Shown here one piece after another: positions 46,779 to 54,409 of a DNA stretch of 64,000 nucleotides. Location of the stretch: positions 62,001 to 126,000 of the forward strand of contig NZ_FZOW01000010.1 in the NCBI RefSeq assembly GCF_900188125.1, given 5' to 3'. The notes below the pieces were generated by a model. It was not told the origin of the DNA. It was given only the letters and a program-made list of their open reading frames with translations, and did not search any database. The DNA is from Rhodococcoides kyotonense (GTDB lineage: Bacteria > Actinomycetota > Actinomycetes > Mycobacteriales > Mycobacteriaceae). Numbering within the stretch: position 1 is the stretch's first letter; each line of letters starts with the position of its first letter. The translations under genes were made by a program, and so were the position numbers.

Positions 46779-48881
46779 TTACTTGGCGACGATGTTCAGG
46801 TTGCCGAGGCGGTCGACGGTGCCGGTGGTGCCGTGGGGGACGACGACTGTCGTCGTCGGGACTTCCACGATCGCGGGGCCGGTGATGACATGGCCTGCGG
46901 CGAGCTTGCTGTAGTCGTAGATGTCGGTGTCCACGTAGCCGATTCGGCCGTCCAGGCAGACCTGCCTCGACCCGATGAGAGCCACCGATGCGTCCGAGGA
47001 TTCGGCGCGATCGAGTTCGGGCAGCGTCGGTGAGAACGGCAGAACACCCGTCGCGCGAACCCTGTACGTGATGGCCTGGATTCCCGCCTCGCGGAACCCG
47101 CTGTCCTTGCCGTAGAGATCGGCGTACCGCTGTTCGAACAGGTCCGACGCGTGCGCGATGCTGGCGGAATCGAGTGTGCCCTCGGGAATGGTGGTCGCGA
47201 CTTCCGCCAGCTGCATCGTGTAGCGCATGTCGATTTCGCGTTCGACCTCGATCTCGGCGAACGACAATCCCTGGCGTGCCAATGCTTCTCGTACTCGTTT
47301 CTCCAGCCCGTCGAAGTTGCTTTCTGCGCGTGCGGGATCGAGCGGCATTGCGGCGGGATCGGACAGCTCGGCAGCAAGAACGATGTTCGACGACGCCAGG
47401 CCGTATGCCGAGAAGGCCGATGCCACCTGCCCGAGTGGGACGATGACTTCCTTGACGCCGACCTCTGCGGCATAGCCTGCACAGTGGGCAGGTCCGGCAC
47501 CGCCGAATGCGTAGAGGACGAATCCGCGCGGGTCGTGGCCTGCCTCGACGACGGTCTTACGGAGTAGATCGCCGGTCTGGGCATTCTGTACTGCGTATAT
47601 GGCTGCGGCTGCATCCTCGATCGACAGGCCGAGCGGTTCGGCGATACGGCGTCGAATAGCCTCGCGCGCAAGTTTTTTGTCGAGTGGTTTACGCCCGCCG
47701 AGCAGGCCGCGTTCGGGAAGAATGCCGAGAACGAGATTCGCGTCGGCGTTGGTGGGTTCGGTTCCGCCGTTGCCGTAACAGGCGGGGCCGGGCACCGCCT
47801 GAGCGCTGTGTGGTCCGATCTGCAGGTTGCCACCGCCGTCGACCCAGGCGATCGCGCCACCACCGGAGCCGATGGCGTGCACTTCGAGAGTGGGGACGTT
47901 GATCGGGTGGTGATTGATGATGGTGCTCGATGCGCGCACCGGTTCGCCGTCCACGACGAGGCCCACGAGGAAGGTGGTTCCGCCGACGTCGGTGGCGATG
48001 ATGTTCTTGTGCCCGAGCTGCTTTCCGAGCGACACTGCGCCGACGACTCCACCGGTGAGGACGGAACCGACGGTACTGATGGCGTTCTTCGGGGCTTCCG
48101 CTGCAGCCACGGCACCACCGTTGCTCTGCATGACGAGCAGTGGACCGGCCAGGTCGAGCGCGCGAAGCTTCGACTCCAGCGAGCCCAGGTAGTCCCGCAG
48201 GCCTGGTCCGATCTGTGTACTCATGATCGTGGTCGCGTTGCGCGCGAACTCCCGAATGCGGGGACTGACCTCCGAAGACAGCGACACGAACATGGTCGGG
48301 TCGTATTCGTGCACGAGCTCACGAATACGGTTCTCGTGGACTGGGTTACGGAACGACCACAGCAGCGAGACAGCGATTCCGGATACTCCGTCGTCGACGA
48401 GGCTCTTGATCGAGGCGCGAGCCGAGTCCTCGTCCAGCGCGACAACGATGTTCCCGTCGCGATCGAGTCGCTCGGTGACTTCGAGTGCGTGCTTCTTGGG
48501 TACGAGACCGTGAGATTTGCTCTGGCTCAGCACATTCTGTAGTTGCTCGGGCGATCTCCCGAGGTATCGGCCCTCGACGTTCATGATGTAGATCGAGTCT
48601 CTGTGACCCTTGGTGGTCAGGAAGCCGACCGGGGGAACGTTGCCCATGACGAGCGCGTTGAGCGACGACGTGGTGCCGTGCGCGATGTGGTGTGTGTTCG
48701 CGAGCATCTCCGAGACCGGTCGTCCGAGCTGGGCGGCGAGGACTTCGAGTACGTCGATCACGCCCTGGGAATAGTCGGGTGGTGTCGACGGGGCCTTCGC
48801 CGCGACGACCGTGCCCGATCCGTCGTCGAGTACTGCATCTGTGAACGTTCCGCCGACGTCCACTCCGATCACGTAGGTCAT
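46779..48881 (-). CDS. HyuA-type ATP-binding subunit (hydantoinase A / acetone carboxylase beta)
   Basis: 700 residues. The ASKHA ATP-binding phosphate-1 motif VGVDVGGTFTD opens the protein at residue 7 region; DVGGTTFLVG is a second motif. Family members pair with HyuB to cleave hydantoins/5-oxoproline or to carboxylate ketones, using ATP. First gene of the leftward operon; ATG 48881 has AAGGAG upstream, and 78 in-frame bases before it lie in the leader. A 5' leader of about 90 nt follows the promoter at 48977-49005. Confidence 0.87.
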   Translation of the reverse strand: MTYVIGVDVGGTFTDAVLDDGSGTVVAAKAPSTPPDYSQGVIDVLEVLAAQLGRPVSEMLANTHHIAHGTTSSLNALVMGNVPPVGFLTTKGHRDSIYIMNVEGRYLGRSPEQLQNVLSQSKSHGLVPKKHALEVTERLDRDGNIVVALDEDSARASIKSLVDDGVSGIAVSLLWSFRNPVHENRIRELVHEYDPTMFVSLSSEVSPRIREFARNATTIMSTQIGPGLRDYLGSLESKLRALDLAGPLLVMQSNGGAVAAAEAPKNAISTVGSVLTGGVVGAVSLGKQLGHKNIIATDVGGTTFLVGLVVDGEPVRASSTIINHHPINVPTLEVHAIGSGGGAIAWVDGGGNLQIGPHSAQAVPGPACYGNGGTEPTNADANLVLGILPERGLLGGRKPLDKKLAREAIRRRIAEPLGLSIEDAAAAIYAVQNAQTGDLLRKTVVEAGHDPRGFVLYAFGGAGPAHCAGYAAEVGVKEVIVPLGQVASAFSAYGLASSNIVLAAELSDPAAMPLDPARAESNFDGLEKRVREALARQGLSFAEIEVEREIDMRYTMQLAEVATTIPEGTLDSASIAHASDLFEQRYADLYGKDSGFREAGIQAITYRVRATGVLPFSPTLPELDRAESSDASVALIGSRQVCLDGRIGYVDTDIYDYSKLAAGHVITGPAIVEVPTTTVVVPHGTTGTVDRLGNLNIVAK

Positions 48882-48976
48882 GCCGGTGTGCTCCTTTGGT
48901 CCGAGTCGAAGACGTCGGTGGGGTGTGAGAGCGCTCGTGAGCACTGCGTCCTCGAACACCGCTTACGTCTGCGTCG

Positions 48977-49005
48977 AGTATTCGACGTTAACGAAGACAT
49001 GTCAA
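48977..49005 (-). promoter_or_regulatory. Promoter of leftward hyuAB operon
   Basis: On the minus strand TTGACA (49000-49005) is separated by 17 nt from AATACT (48977-48982). Nearly the same core occurs at the rightward promoter: both contain TTGAC, TCTTCGT and GTCGAATACTCG at the same spacing. Confidence 0.7.
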
Positions 49006-49063
49006 GAGGTGTTTGTGAGCGCGGTCACCCCTCGTTCATGGTGCCCGAATGGCCGTCCAGGGG

Positions 49064-49094
49064 TTGACGAATCTTCGTCAGAGTCGAATACTCG
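49064..49094 (+). promoter_or_regulatory. Promoter/operator of rightward maleate isomerase operon
   Basis: TTGACG (49064-49069), 17 nt, AATACT (49087-49092). The palindrome TGACGAA-TC-TTCGTCA (49065-49080) covers the -35 and spacer, and GTCGAATACTCG (49083-49094) covers the -10. The same GTCGAATACTCG is at 48975-48986 on the other strand. Confidence 0.7.
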
Positions 49095-49131
49095 TCATCA
49101 GCGTCAAAACTCCCGAAGTGAGGGGCACACC

Positions 49132-49884
49132 ATGACCCACCACCGCATCGGACTCGTCGTACCGAGTTCCAATGTGACCGTCGAAACCGAGATGCCGGAA
49201 CTGCTGGCGCGGCATACAGACGCGCAGTTCTCGTTTCACTCGAGCCGTATGCGCATGCAGGCGGTGTCGCCGGAGCAGCTTCGTGCGATGAATGCCCAGC
49301 GTGAGAGGTGCATTCTCGAACTGGGTGACGCCGACGTCGACGCGATTCTGTATGCATGTCTCGTCGCGCTCATGGCCGCCGGCCCCGGTGAACACCAACG
49401 CGTCGAAGGTCTCGTGGCCGAACAGTTGGCGACTGGTGGTTCCGATGCCGCGGTCAGGTCGAGTGCGGGTGCGCTCGTGGAAGGGCTGCATGCCCTGGGT
49501 GCCACGTCCGTTGCGCTCGTGACGCCGTACATGAAGCCGCTCGCAGAGAAGGTCGTCGAGTATCTGGAGGCGGAGGGCTTCCGTGTCGTCGACTGGCGCG
49601 CACTCGAGGTGTCCGACAACGCCGAGGTCGGCTGCATCCCCGGCGACCGCGTGATGGAGGCTGCACGGTCGTTGGATCTGACGGGCGTCGATGCTCTCGT
49701 CATCTCGGCATGCGTGCAGATGCCGTCGCTGCCCCTCGTTCAGGTGGCCGAAGAGGAGTTCGGTCTGCCGGTTCTGTCGGCGGCCACCGCCGGTGCGTAC
49801 AGCCTGCTCCGCGCTCTCGACCTGCCTGTCGATCTACCCGATGCAGGATCTCTGCTCCGGTCCGACGCGGCAGTAGCTCTCTAG
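49132..49884 (+). CDS. Maleate cis-trans isomerase
   Basis: Converts maleate to fumarate. 250 residues of the Asp/Glu-racemase fold. Cys76 (in LYACLVAL) and Cys194 (in ISACVQMP) occupy the positions of the two catalytic cysteines of the Nocardia farcinica enzyme, and PSSNVTVETEMP at the N-terminus is typical of maleate isomerases. First gene of the rightward operon; ATG 49132 with GAGGGG upstream. It fixes the likely end point of the cluster pathway at the TCA cycle. Confidence 0.88.
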   Translation: MTHHRIGLVVPSSNVTVETEMPELLARHTDAQFSFHSSRMRMQAVSPEQLRAMNAQRERCILELGDADVDAILYACLVALMAAGPGEHQRVEGLVAEQLATGGSDAAVRSSAGALVEGLHALGATSVALVTPYMKPLAEKVVEYLEAEGFRVVDWRALEVSDNAEVGCIPGDRVMEAARSLDLTGVDALVISACVQMPSLPLVQVAEEEFGLPVLSAATAGAYSLLRALDLPVDLPDAGSLLRSDAAVAL

Positions 49885-49895
49885 AAAGGGATCAC

Positions 49896-50513
49896 ATGTC
49901 TCTCCCCCACAAGGTCAAAGGCGTCGACCATGTCGCCTACCCGACGTTCGATCCAGCGGCGACGGTCGAGTTCTACCGAGATGTACTCGGGTTCCCCGTC
50001 GTGCACTCCATCTGCGCCGCAGGGTGGGGCCCGGAGAAGCACCCGGACTTCATCCACTTCTTCTTCGACATCGGCAACGACGACAGGCTCGCGTTCTTCT
50101 ACTACTTCGGACTCGAACCGTTCGACGGTGGCCCACAGGGAGATTCGTACTCTCGGTTTGCCGACGACGTACCCATCTTCTTCATCCGATCGCGGCACCT
50201 CGCGATCCACGTCGACAGCGAGGACGATCTGATGGAGTACCGGCGACGTCTCGACGGCAGCGAATGGCCGGTCGAGATGCAAATCCAGCACGAGACCATC
50301 GAATCGATCTACACCCACGACCCGAACGGGTACATGATCGAACTGACCCGCGCGATGCGTCCGGTGACGCCTCAGGAAGATCTGGATGCGAACCTCACGA
50401 TCGATGCGCTCATCGACGTCGTGCGTGGCCCTGACCCCAGCATGGCGAATCTGTTGACGCGCAAGGCTGAACTGATCGTCGAACGGGCGGCGGACTGGGC
50501 GGTGTCGCGATGA
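49896..50513 (+). CDS. VOC-family (glyoxalase/extradiol dioxygenase fold) protein
   Basis: 205 residues with one vicinal-oxygen-chelate unit. Metal ligand candidates are His in VDHVAYP near residue 12, His in RHLAIHVDS and Glu in GYMIELTR. The C-terminal ~50 residues are an extra helical part. The role could be metal-dependent ring opening, isomerisation or lyase chemistry. ATG 49896 with GAAAGGGAT upstream; 11 bp after the maleate isomerase; its stop overlaps the next ATG as ATGA. Confidence 0.8.
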   Translation: MSLPHKVKGVDHVAYPTFDPAATVEFYRDVLGFPVVHSICAAGWGPEKHPDFIHFFFDIGNDDRLAFFYYFGLEPFDGGPQGDSYSRFADDVPIFFIRSRHLAIHVDSEDDLMEYRRRLDGSEWPVEMQIQHETIESIYTHDPNGYMIELTRAMRPVTPQEDLDANLTIDALIDVVRGPDPSMANLLTRKAELIVERAADWAVSR

Positions 50514-50755
50514 CCACAGTGTTCGTGTTGGACGTTCCGGAGAACACCACGATCGCCGCCGTCGCCGATGAGGATCCTGCGGTGGTGATCGATCACGTGG
50601 GACCGTACTTTCGGATCCAGTCCGACGGTGAGATCCTGATCGACCGTCGCGCGACCGGGTGCAGGCATGCGGTCTGGTATTCGAGTGTGTCGGGACTGCA
50701 TCGATCTCGAATCATCCAATGGGACAAGGATGCGATGAGGATCGAGTCGGTATGA
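50510..50755 (+). CDS. Small unknown protein in maleate operon
   Basis: 81-residue soluble protein (MTTVFVLDVPENTTIAAVAD) of no recognised family. It overlaps both neighbours by 4 nt (ATGA at each end), so it is almost certainly expressed and stoichiometrically linked to the VOC protein and the hydrolase. Contains HVGPYFRIQSDGEILIDRRA, suggesting a small beta barrel; an accessory subunit is possible. Confidence 0.7.
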   Translation: MTTVFVLDVPENTTIAAVADEDPAVVIDHVGPYFRIQSDGEILIDRRATGCRHAVWYSSVSGLHRSRIIQWDKDAMRIESV

Positions 50756-52002
50756 CGTCGGGAACCACCAGGCTGGGCTCCGGTCGGTACATCGACGCGG
50801 CCGAGGCGCCGTCCTCCACGGTCACGTCGGTGCACGAGTTGACCACCGCCGACGGCGCGAAGGTGAGTGGCGTTCTGCGTACTGTTCCCGGTGCGCGAGT
50901 CGTCGTCGCATTGATGCATCCGCGGCAGGATCTCACGCACCACGTCCTGGTACCCGAACTGTTGGCTCGGGGGTACGCGGTGTGGACTCAGGGGACGCGG
51001 TCCGTGAACAACGACCTGTCGCTGGTGCACGAGCAAGCCCTACTCGACGTCGCTGCGGGCCAGGTGTTCGTGCGATCTCGGTTCGATCATGTTGCGACAT
51101 TGGGGCATTCGGGTGGTGGGACGTTGTTTGCGTTCTACCACCAGCAGGCAGGTCTGCCGCCTTCGGAGCGATTGACGACAACCCCGGCTGGGCGACCTGT
51201 GGATCTCGCTGCGGCCGACATGCCTCTGCCCGACGGCGCAATCTTCATGGCGCCGCACCCAGGGCAGGGAGCGTTGCTGCTGCGATTGATCGACCCGTCC
51301 GTCGTCGACGAGTCCGATCCGATGTCCGTCGACCCCGATCTGGATGCCTTCGACCCGGCGAACGGATTCGCCGAGCCACCGTCGAGCTCGTCGTACACAG
51401 AGGAATTCCTCGGTCGGTATCGCAGTGCCCAGCTCCGGCGCATCGAGCGGTTGGACGGCATCGCCCGTGCTCGTGTGGCCGAGGCGTCGGATGCGCGCCG
51501 GCGGTACAAGGCGAGCAGTGACCCGATCGACCGTCGAAATGCCTTGGCGCCGAGGGTTCTCACGGTGTACCGCACGGACGCCGACCCCAGGTTCGTGGAT
51601 CTGTCGCTGAGCCCGAACGACCGGCCGTACGGGTCGTTGTTCGGTCGTCGACCGGATCTGACGAACTACGGGCTGGTTGGATTCGGACGACTGTCCACAC
51701 CCGATGCGTGGTTGTCCACGTGGTCGGGGCTGTCCACCAATGCGGACTTCGTTCGCTGTGCACCCGGCGTCACGGTGCCGTCGCTGTTCGTCGAACTGAC
51801 CGGTGACCAGGCCTGCTTCCCCGAGGATGCCGACACGATGTTTCGATCTCTGGGCTCTCGGGACAAGACCCGAGTCGCGGTGCAGGGCACACACTTCGGC
51901 GGACCCATCACGCCCGATGCGCCGACGGGTGCGTCTCTGGCCGCCGCCGAGATCGGCGCGTGGTTGGAGGATGCGGCTCCGCCGCCCGTGCGCGCAAAGT
52001 AA
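50752..52002 (+). CDS. Alpha/beta hydrolase
   Basis: 416-residue soluble hydrolase. Nucleophile GHSGGG (about residue 119), preceded by ALMHPRQD oxyanion region; catalytic acid region TGDQACFPEDAD and final His in GTHFGG. No signal peptide. Last gene of the rightward operon; hydrolysis of a thioester, ester or amide intermediate of the cluster pathway is likely. The last codons lie in the hairpin 51984-52031, and the stop is TAA at 52000. Confidence 0.82.
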   Translation: MTSGTTRLGSGRYIDAAEAPSSTVTSVHELTTADGAKVSGVLRTVPGARVVVALMHPRQDLTHHVLVPELLARGYAVWTQGTRSVNNDLSLVHEQALLDVAAGQVFVRSRFDHVATLGHSGGGTLFAFYHQQAGLPPSERLTTTPAGRPVDLAAADMPLPDGAIFMAPHPGQGALLLRLIDPSVVDESDPMSVDPDLDAFDPANGFAEPPSSSSYTEEFLGRYRSAQLRRIERLDGIARARVAEASDARRRYKASSDPIDRRNALAPRVLTVYRTDADPRFVDLSLSPNDRPYGSLFGRRPDLTNYGLVGFGRLSTPDAWLSTWSGLSTNADFVRCAPGVTVPSLFVELTGDQACFPEDADTMFRSLGSRDKTRVAVQGTHFGGPITPDAPTGASLAAAEIGAWLEDAAPPPVRAK

Positions 52003-52031
52003 CAACCGGGACCAACTACGCACGCACGGGC
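51984..52031. terminator. Bidirectional hairpin, CCCGTGCG family (copy 3)
   Basis: GCCCGTGCG (51984-51992) pairs with CGCACGGGC (52023-52031). The left arm and part of the loop are the last codons of the hydrolase. It is between convergent genes. Confidence 0.6.
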
Positions 52032-52041
52032 GCGGAGCGCA

Positions 52042-52464
52042 CTAGATGGAGCCCATGTCAGCGGACAGCCAGTGCTTCGGGTCGAGGTAGAACGAGACCT
52101 GCGGGCCCATGGTCTTCTCGAACTCGAGGTAACCGTCGACCTTCTCGGGCGCGAGGTAGCGGCTCGCCATTTCGCGGGACTTCTCGGGTGAACCCGGCTC
52201 TTCACGCAACACGGGCCCGTCGATCGCGACGTAGCGAATCGTGGGCTCCACTCGCTCGACCATGAGGCTGAATTTACCTGCAGCCCTGATGAGTTCGGCC
52301 TTCTTGGAGTCCTTGCCGGTGAGCACCCAGGCCTCACCGCCGGGCGTGTACTGGTACCAGATCGGTACCGTCAGCGGACCTCGATCGTTGCCGGCGAACA
52401 CCGACAGTGCCGCGATGTGCGGCTCGGACAGAAACTCTTCACGTTCCGATTTCGACAATGGCAT
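52042..52464 (-). CDS. Pyridoxamine 5'-phosphate oxidase-like (FDOR) protein
   Basis: 140-residue split-barrel flavin/F420-binding protein of the Rv1155 type. The N-terminal helix and GPLTVPIWYQYTPGGEAWVLTG strand pattern, and the RYVAIDGPV strand, are family features. F420 or FMN use cannot be read. ATG 52464; the next in-frame Met upstream lies in the gap. Confidence 0.8.
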   Translation of the reverse strand: MPLSKSEREEFLSEPHIAALSVFAGNDRGPLTVPIWYQYTPGGEAWVLTGKDSKKAELIRAAGKFSLMVERVEPTIRYVAIDGPVLREEPGSPEKSREMASRYLAPEKVDGYLEFEKTMGPQVSFYLDPKHWLSADMGSI

Positions 52465-52486
52465 GGGTGCCAGCCTAGGTCGATGT

Positions 52487-52990
52487 CTACAACTCGTCGA
52501 AGGGTTTCGCATATCGAAACGCACCGTTCACCGGGCCGTCGGTGAGCTGCAGTGCCTGAAAGTAGTGGCCCCACGCCGCGTCGGGTGATTCGACGCCCAC
52601 CTCGGACCCGGCACGAAACCCGAAGCGCGAGTAGTACTCGGGCTCACCGAGTAGAGCCAGCACTCGTCCGTGCACGGCTTCCGCTGCACCGATCAGTGCA
52701 TGCATCAACGCCTGCCCGACGCCTTGTCCCTGGAACTTCGGCAACACCGCGAGCGGCCCGATCCCGATGGCCTCGGTGTCGCCGATGTGCCCAACAGTTC
52801 CGATCACATATCCGACGATCTGCCCGTCCGTAATGGCAACCAGTGAAAGCTCGGGGATGTAACCGTCGTCGAACAGCTTTTCGGTGAGGCCCACTTCGAT
52901 GGGCTCCTCGGAGCCTTTCCGGAAAGCGGCGCGAATGACGTCGAGAATCACGGGTCTTTCGGACGGCACTTCGCGTCGGACGATGATCAT
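52487..52990 (-). CDS. GNAT N-acetyltransferase
   Basis: 167 residues with the acetyl-CoA motif A GIGPLAVLPKFQGQGVGQALM (V-x-P-x-Q-G-x-G-x-G/A) and YYSRFGF downstream. Substrate unknown; the family includes small-molecule and ribosomal protein acetyltransferases. ATG 52990 gives MIIVRRE; a longer open frame upstream is in the hairpin. Confidence 0.85.
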   Translation of the reverse strand: MIIVRREVPSERPVILDVIRAAFRKGSEEPIEVGLTEKLFDDGYIPELSLVAITDGQIVGYVIGTVGHIGDTEAIGIGPLAVLPKFQGQGVGQALMHALIGAAEAVHGRVLALLGEPEYYSRFGFRAGSEVGVESPDAAWGHYFQALQLTDGPVNGAFRYAKPFDEL

Positions 52991-53009
52991 GCGGCCAGTA
53001 TCGCCGAGC

Positions 53010-53077
53010 TTCTTACAACACCGCCAGTTGTTTACAACGCCCGCAGGCGTTGTAAACAAGCGCCACTGTTGTAAGAA
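53010..53077. terminator. Nested hairpin between SDR and GNAT genes
   Basis: Inner arms TTGTTTACAACGCC (53028-53041) / reverse complement (53046-53059) around CGCA, and outer arms TTCTTACAACA (53010-53020) / TGTTGTAAGAA (53067-53077). GTTGTAA and its complement recur four times. It lies downstream of the SDR gene and upstream of GNAT. Confidence 0.7.
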
Positions 53078-53084
53078 CTTCCAC

Positions 53085-53756
53085 CTACCGCGGCCGGATC
53101 ACGATCTCCGTCGGATGCGCGTCGGCGGGAGTGTCGATGGCGTTTCGGATTGCACGCGCGACGGTGTCGGGCTGCAGGAACTTCGAGCCGTCGTACTCGT
53201 CACCCTCGTGTGCGACGATCGCCCGCTGCATGTCGGTGTCGATCCGCCCCGGTTGGATGGACGTGACGCGCAGCGACGGCTCCTCCTGGCGCAGGACGTC
53301 TCCGAATGCGCGCAACGCGAATTTCGACGCGGCATAACCGCCCCACCCGGGGTTGGCGCGCAGACCGGCACCCGAATTGACCAGGACGACGTGGCCGCCT
53401 GCCCGTCGTAAAGCAGGAAGGAGCGCCTGCGTCAGCGCGACGACGGCCAGAACATTGCTTTCGTATTGCCGGCGCCAGTCGTCGATCGACGATTCGGCGA
53501 CGGACCCGAGCGATGCGACGCCTGCGTTGTGGACCAGCACGTCGAGCGAATCGATCTCGAGAGCGGCCCGGACGACGGCGTCGTGATCGGTCAGATCCAC
53601 GGGCCACGGCGTCGCACCGGGCAGTTCCCGAGCGATCTCTGCCAGCGACTCTTCCGTCCGTCCGCCGAGGTACACACCGTGATCGGACGCGAGTTGCCTC
53701 GCCACCGCCGCGCCGAGGCCGCGACTCGCACCCGTCACCAAAGCTGTTGGAGTCAC
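53085..53756 (-). CDS. SDR-family oxidoreductase
   Basis: 223-residue short-chain dehydrogenase: TGASRGLGAAVA near the N-terminus, HNAG (the NNAG position), Ser in VNSGAG and Y-x3-K as YAASK. The shortened form and DLTDHDAVV segment fit NADP-dependent SDRs. Start is GTG 53756 with GGAG upstream; a TTG at 53765 is the alternative. Substrate unknown. Confidence 0.85.
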   Translation of the reverse strand: MTPTALVTGASRGLGAAVARQLASDHGVYLGGRTEESLAEIARELPGATPWPVDLTDHDAVVRAALEIDSLDVLVHNAGVASLGSVAESSIDDWRRQYESNVLAVVALTQALLPALRRAGGHVVLVNSGAGLRANPGWGGYAASKFALRAFGDVLRQEEPSLRVTSIQPGRIDTDMQRAIVAHEGDEYDGSKFLQPDTVARAIRNAIDTPADAHPTEIVIRPR

Positions 53757-53766
53757 GGGCTCCAAA

Positions 53767-54291
53767 CTAGTCGAACTTCATCCCCGCATCGACGGCCATC
53801 TGCATCGTCGTGTTTCCACCGTCCAGTGACTCGCGGATGATGTCGGCGTGCCCCGCGTGCTGCGCGATCTCCCGCAGGATGTGGAGCAACGTGAAACGCG
53901 CCGACTGCCAGGCGCGTTCGGGAGCCCACGGCGCGGTCGGGAGTGGTACCTGGACGTCGAGGTCCAGATCGGCGACGGCCGCGTCCGTGGCTTCGGCGAC
54001 GCGGGAGTACTCGGCGATCAATCCCTCGACTGTCTGATCGGCGCCCATGACGTATTCGGTGCCCATGCGGGACATGTCGAACTCGGCCGTCTCGTCCATG
54101 TCCGCGATGATCTTCATCCAACTCTTCTCGTTGCTGACGACGTGATTCAGCAATCCCCCGAGGGTCAGTTCACTGACGGTCGTGCGCTGCCTGGCCTGCT
54201 CGTCCGTGATGCCGCGGACGGTGATGAGGAAGTTCTTGCGCTGATCGGCGAACATGCGGAGGATGTCGGCCTTCTCACCGGTGAGGGTCAT
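53767..54291 (-). CDS. DinB-family metalloenzyme (DUF664-like)
   Basis: 174-residue four-helix-bundle protein with the three metal His positions: LLNHVV (helix 2), and HILREIAQHAGHADI (helix 3), as in mycothiol-dependent DinB proteins. Possibly a thiol transferase. ATG 54291 has AAAGGA upstream. It is divergent from the glucosylglycerate hydrolase gene. Confidence 0.85.
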   Translation of the reverse strand: MTLTGEKADILRMFADQRKNFLITVRGITDEQARQRTTVSELTLGGLLNHVVSNEKSWMKIIADMDETAEFDMSRMGTEYVMGADQTVEGLIAEYSRVAEATDAAVADLDLDVQVPLPTAPWAPERAWQSARFTLLHILREIAQHAGHADIIRESLDGGNTTMQMAVDAGMKFD

Positions 54292-54409
54292 TGCGATTCC
54301 TTTCGGGGCTGGTGAGAACAACTCTAGAAACCATTGCGGTCACGTTCGGTCCGCAAAAGATTTTCTCCTCGATAAGCGGAAATTTGTGATCCGTCGCAAA
54401 CTGGAATGC

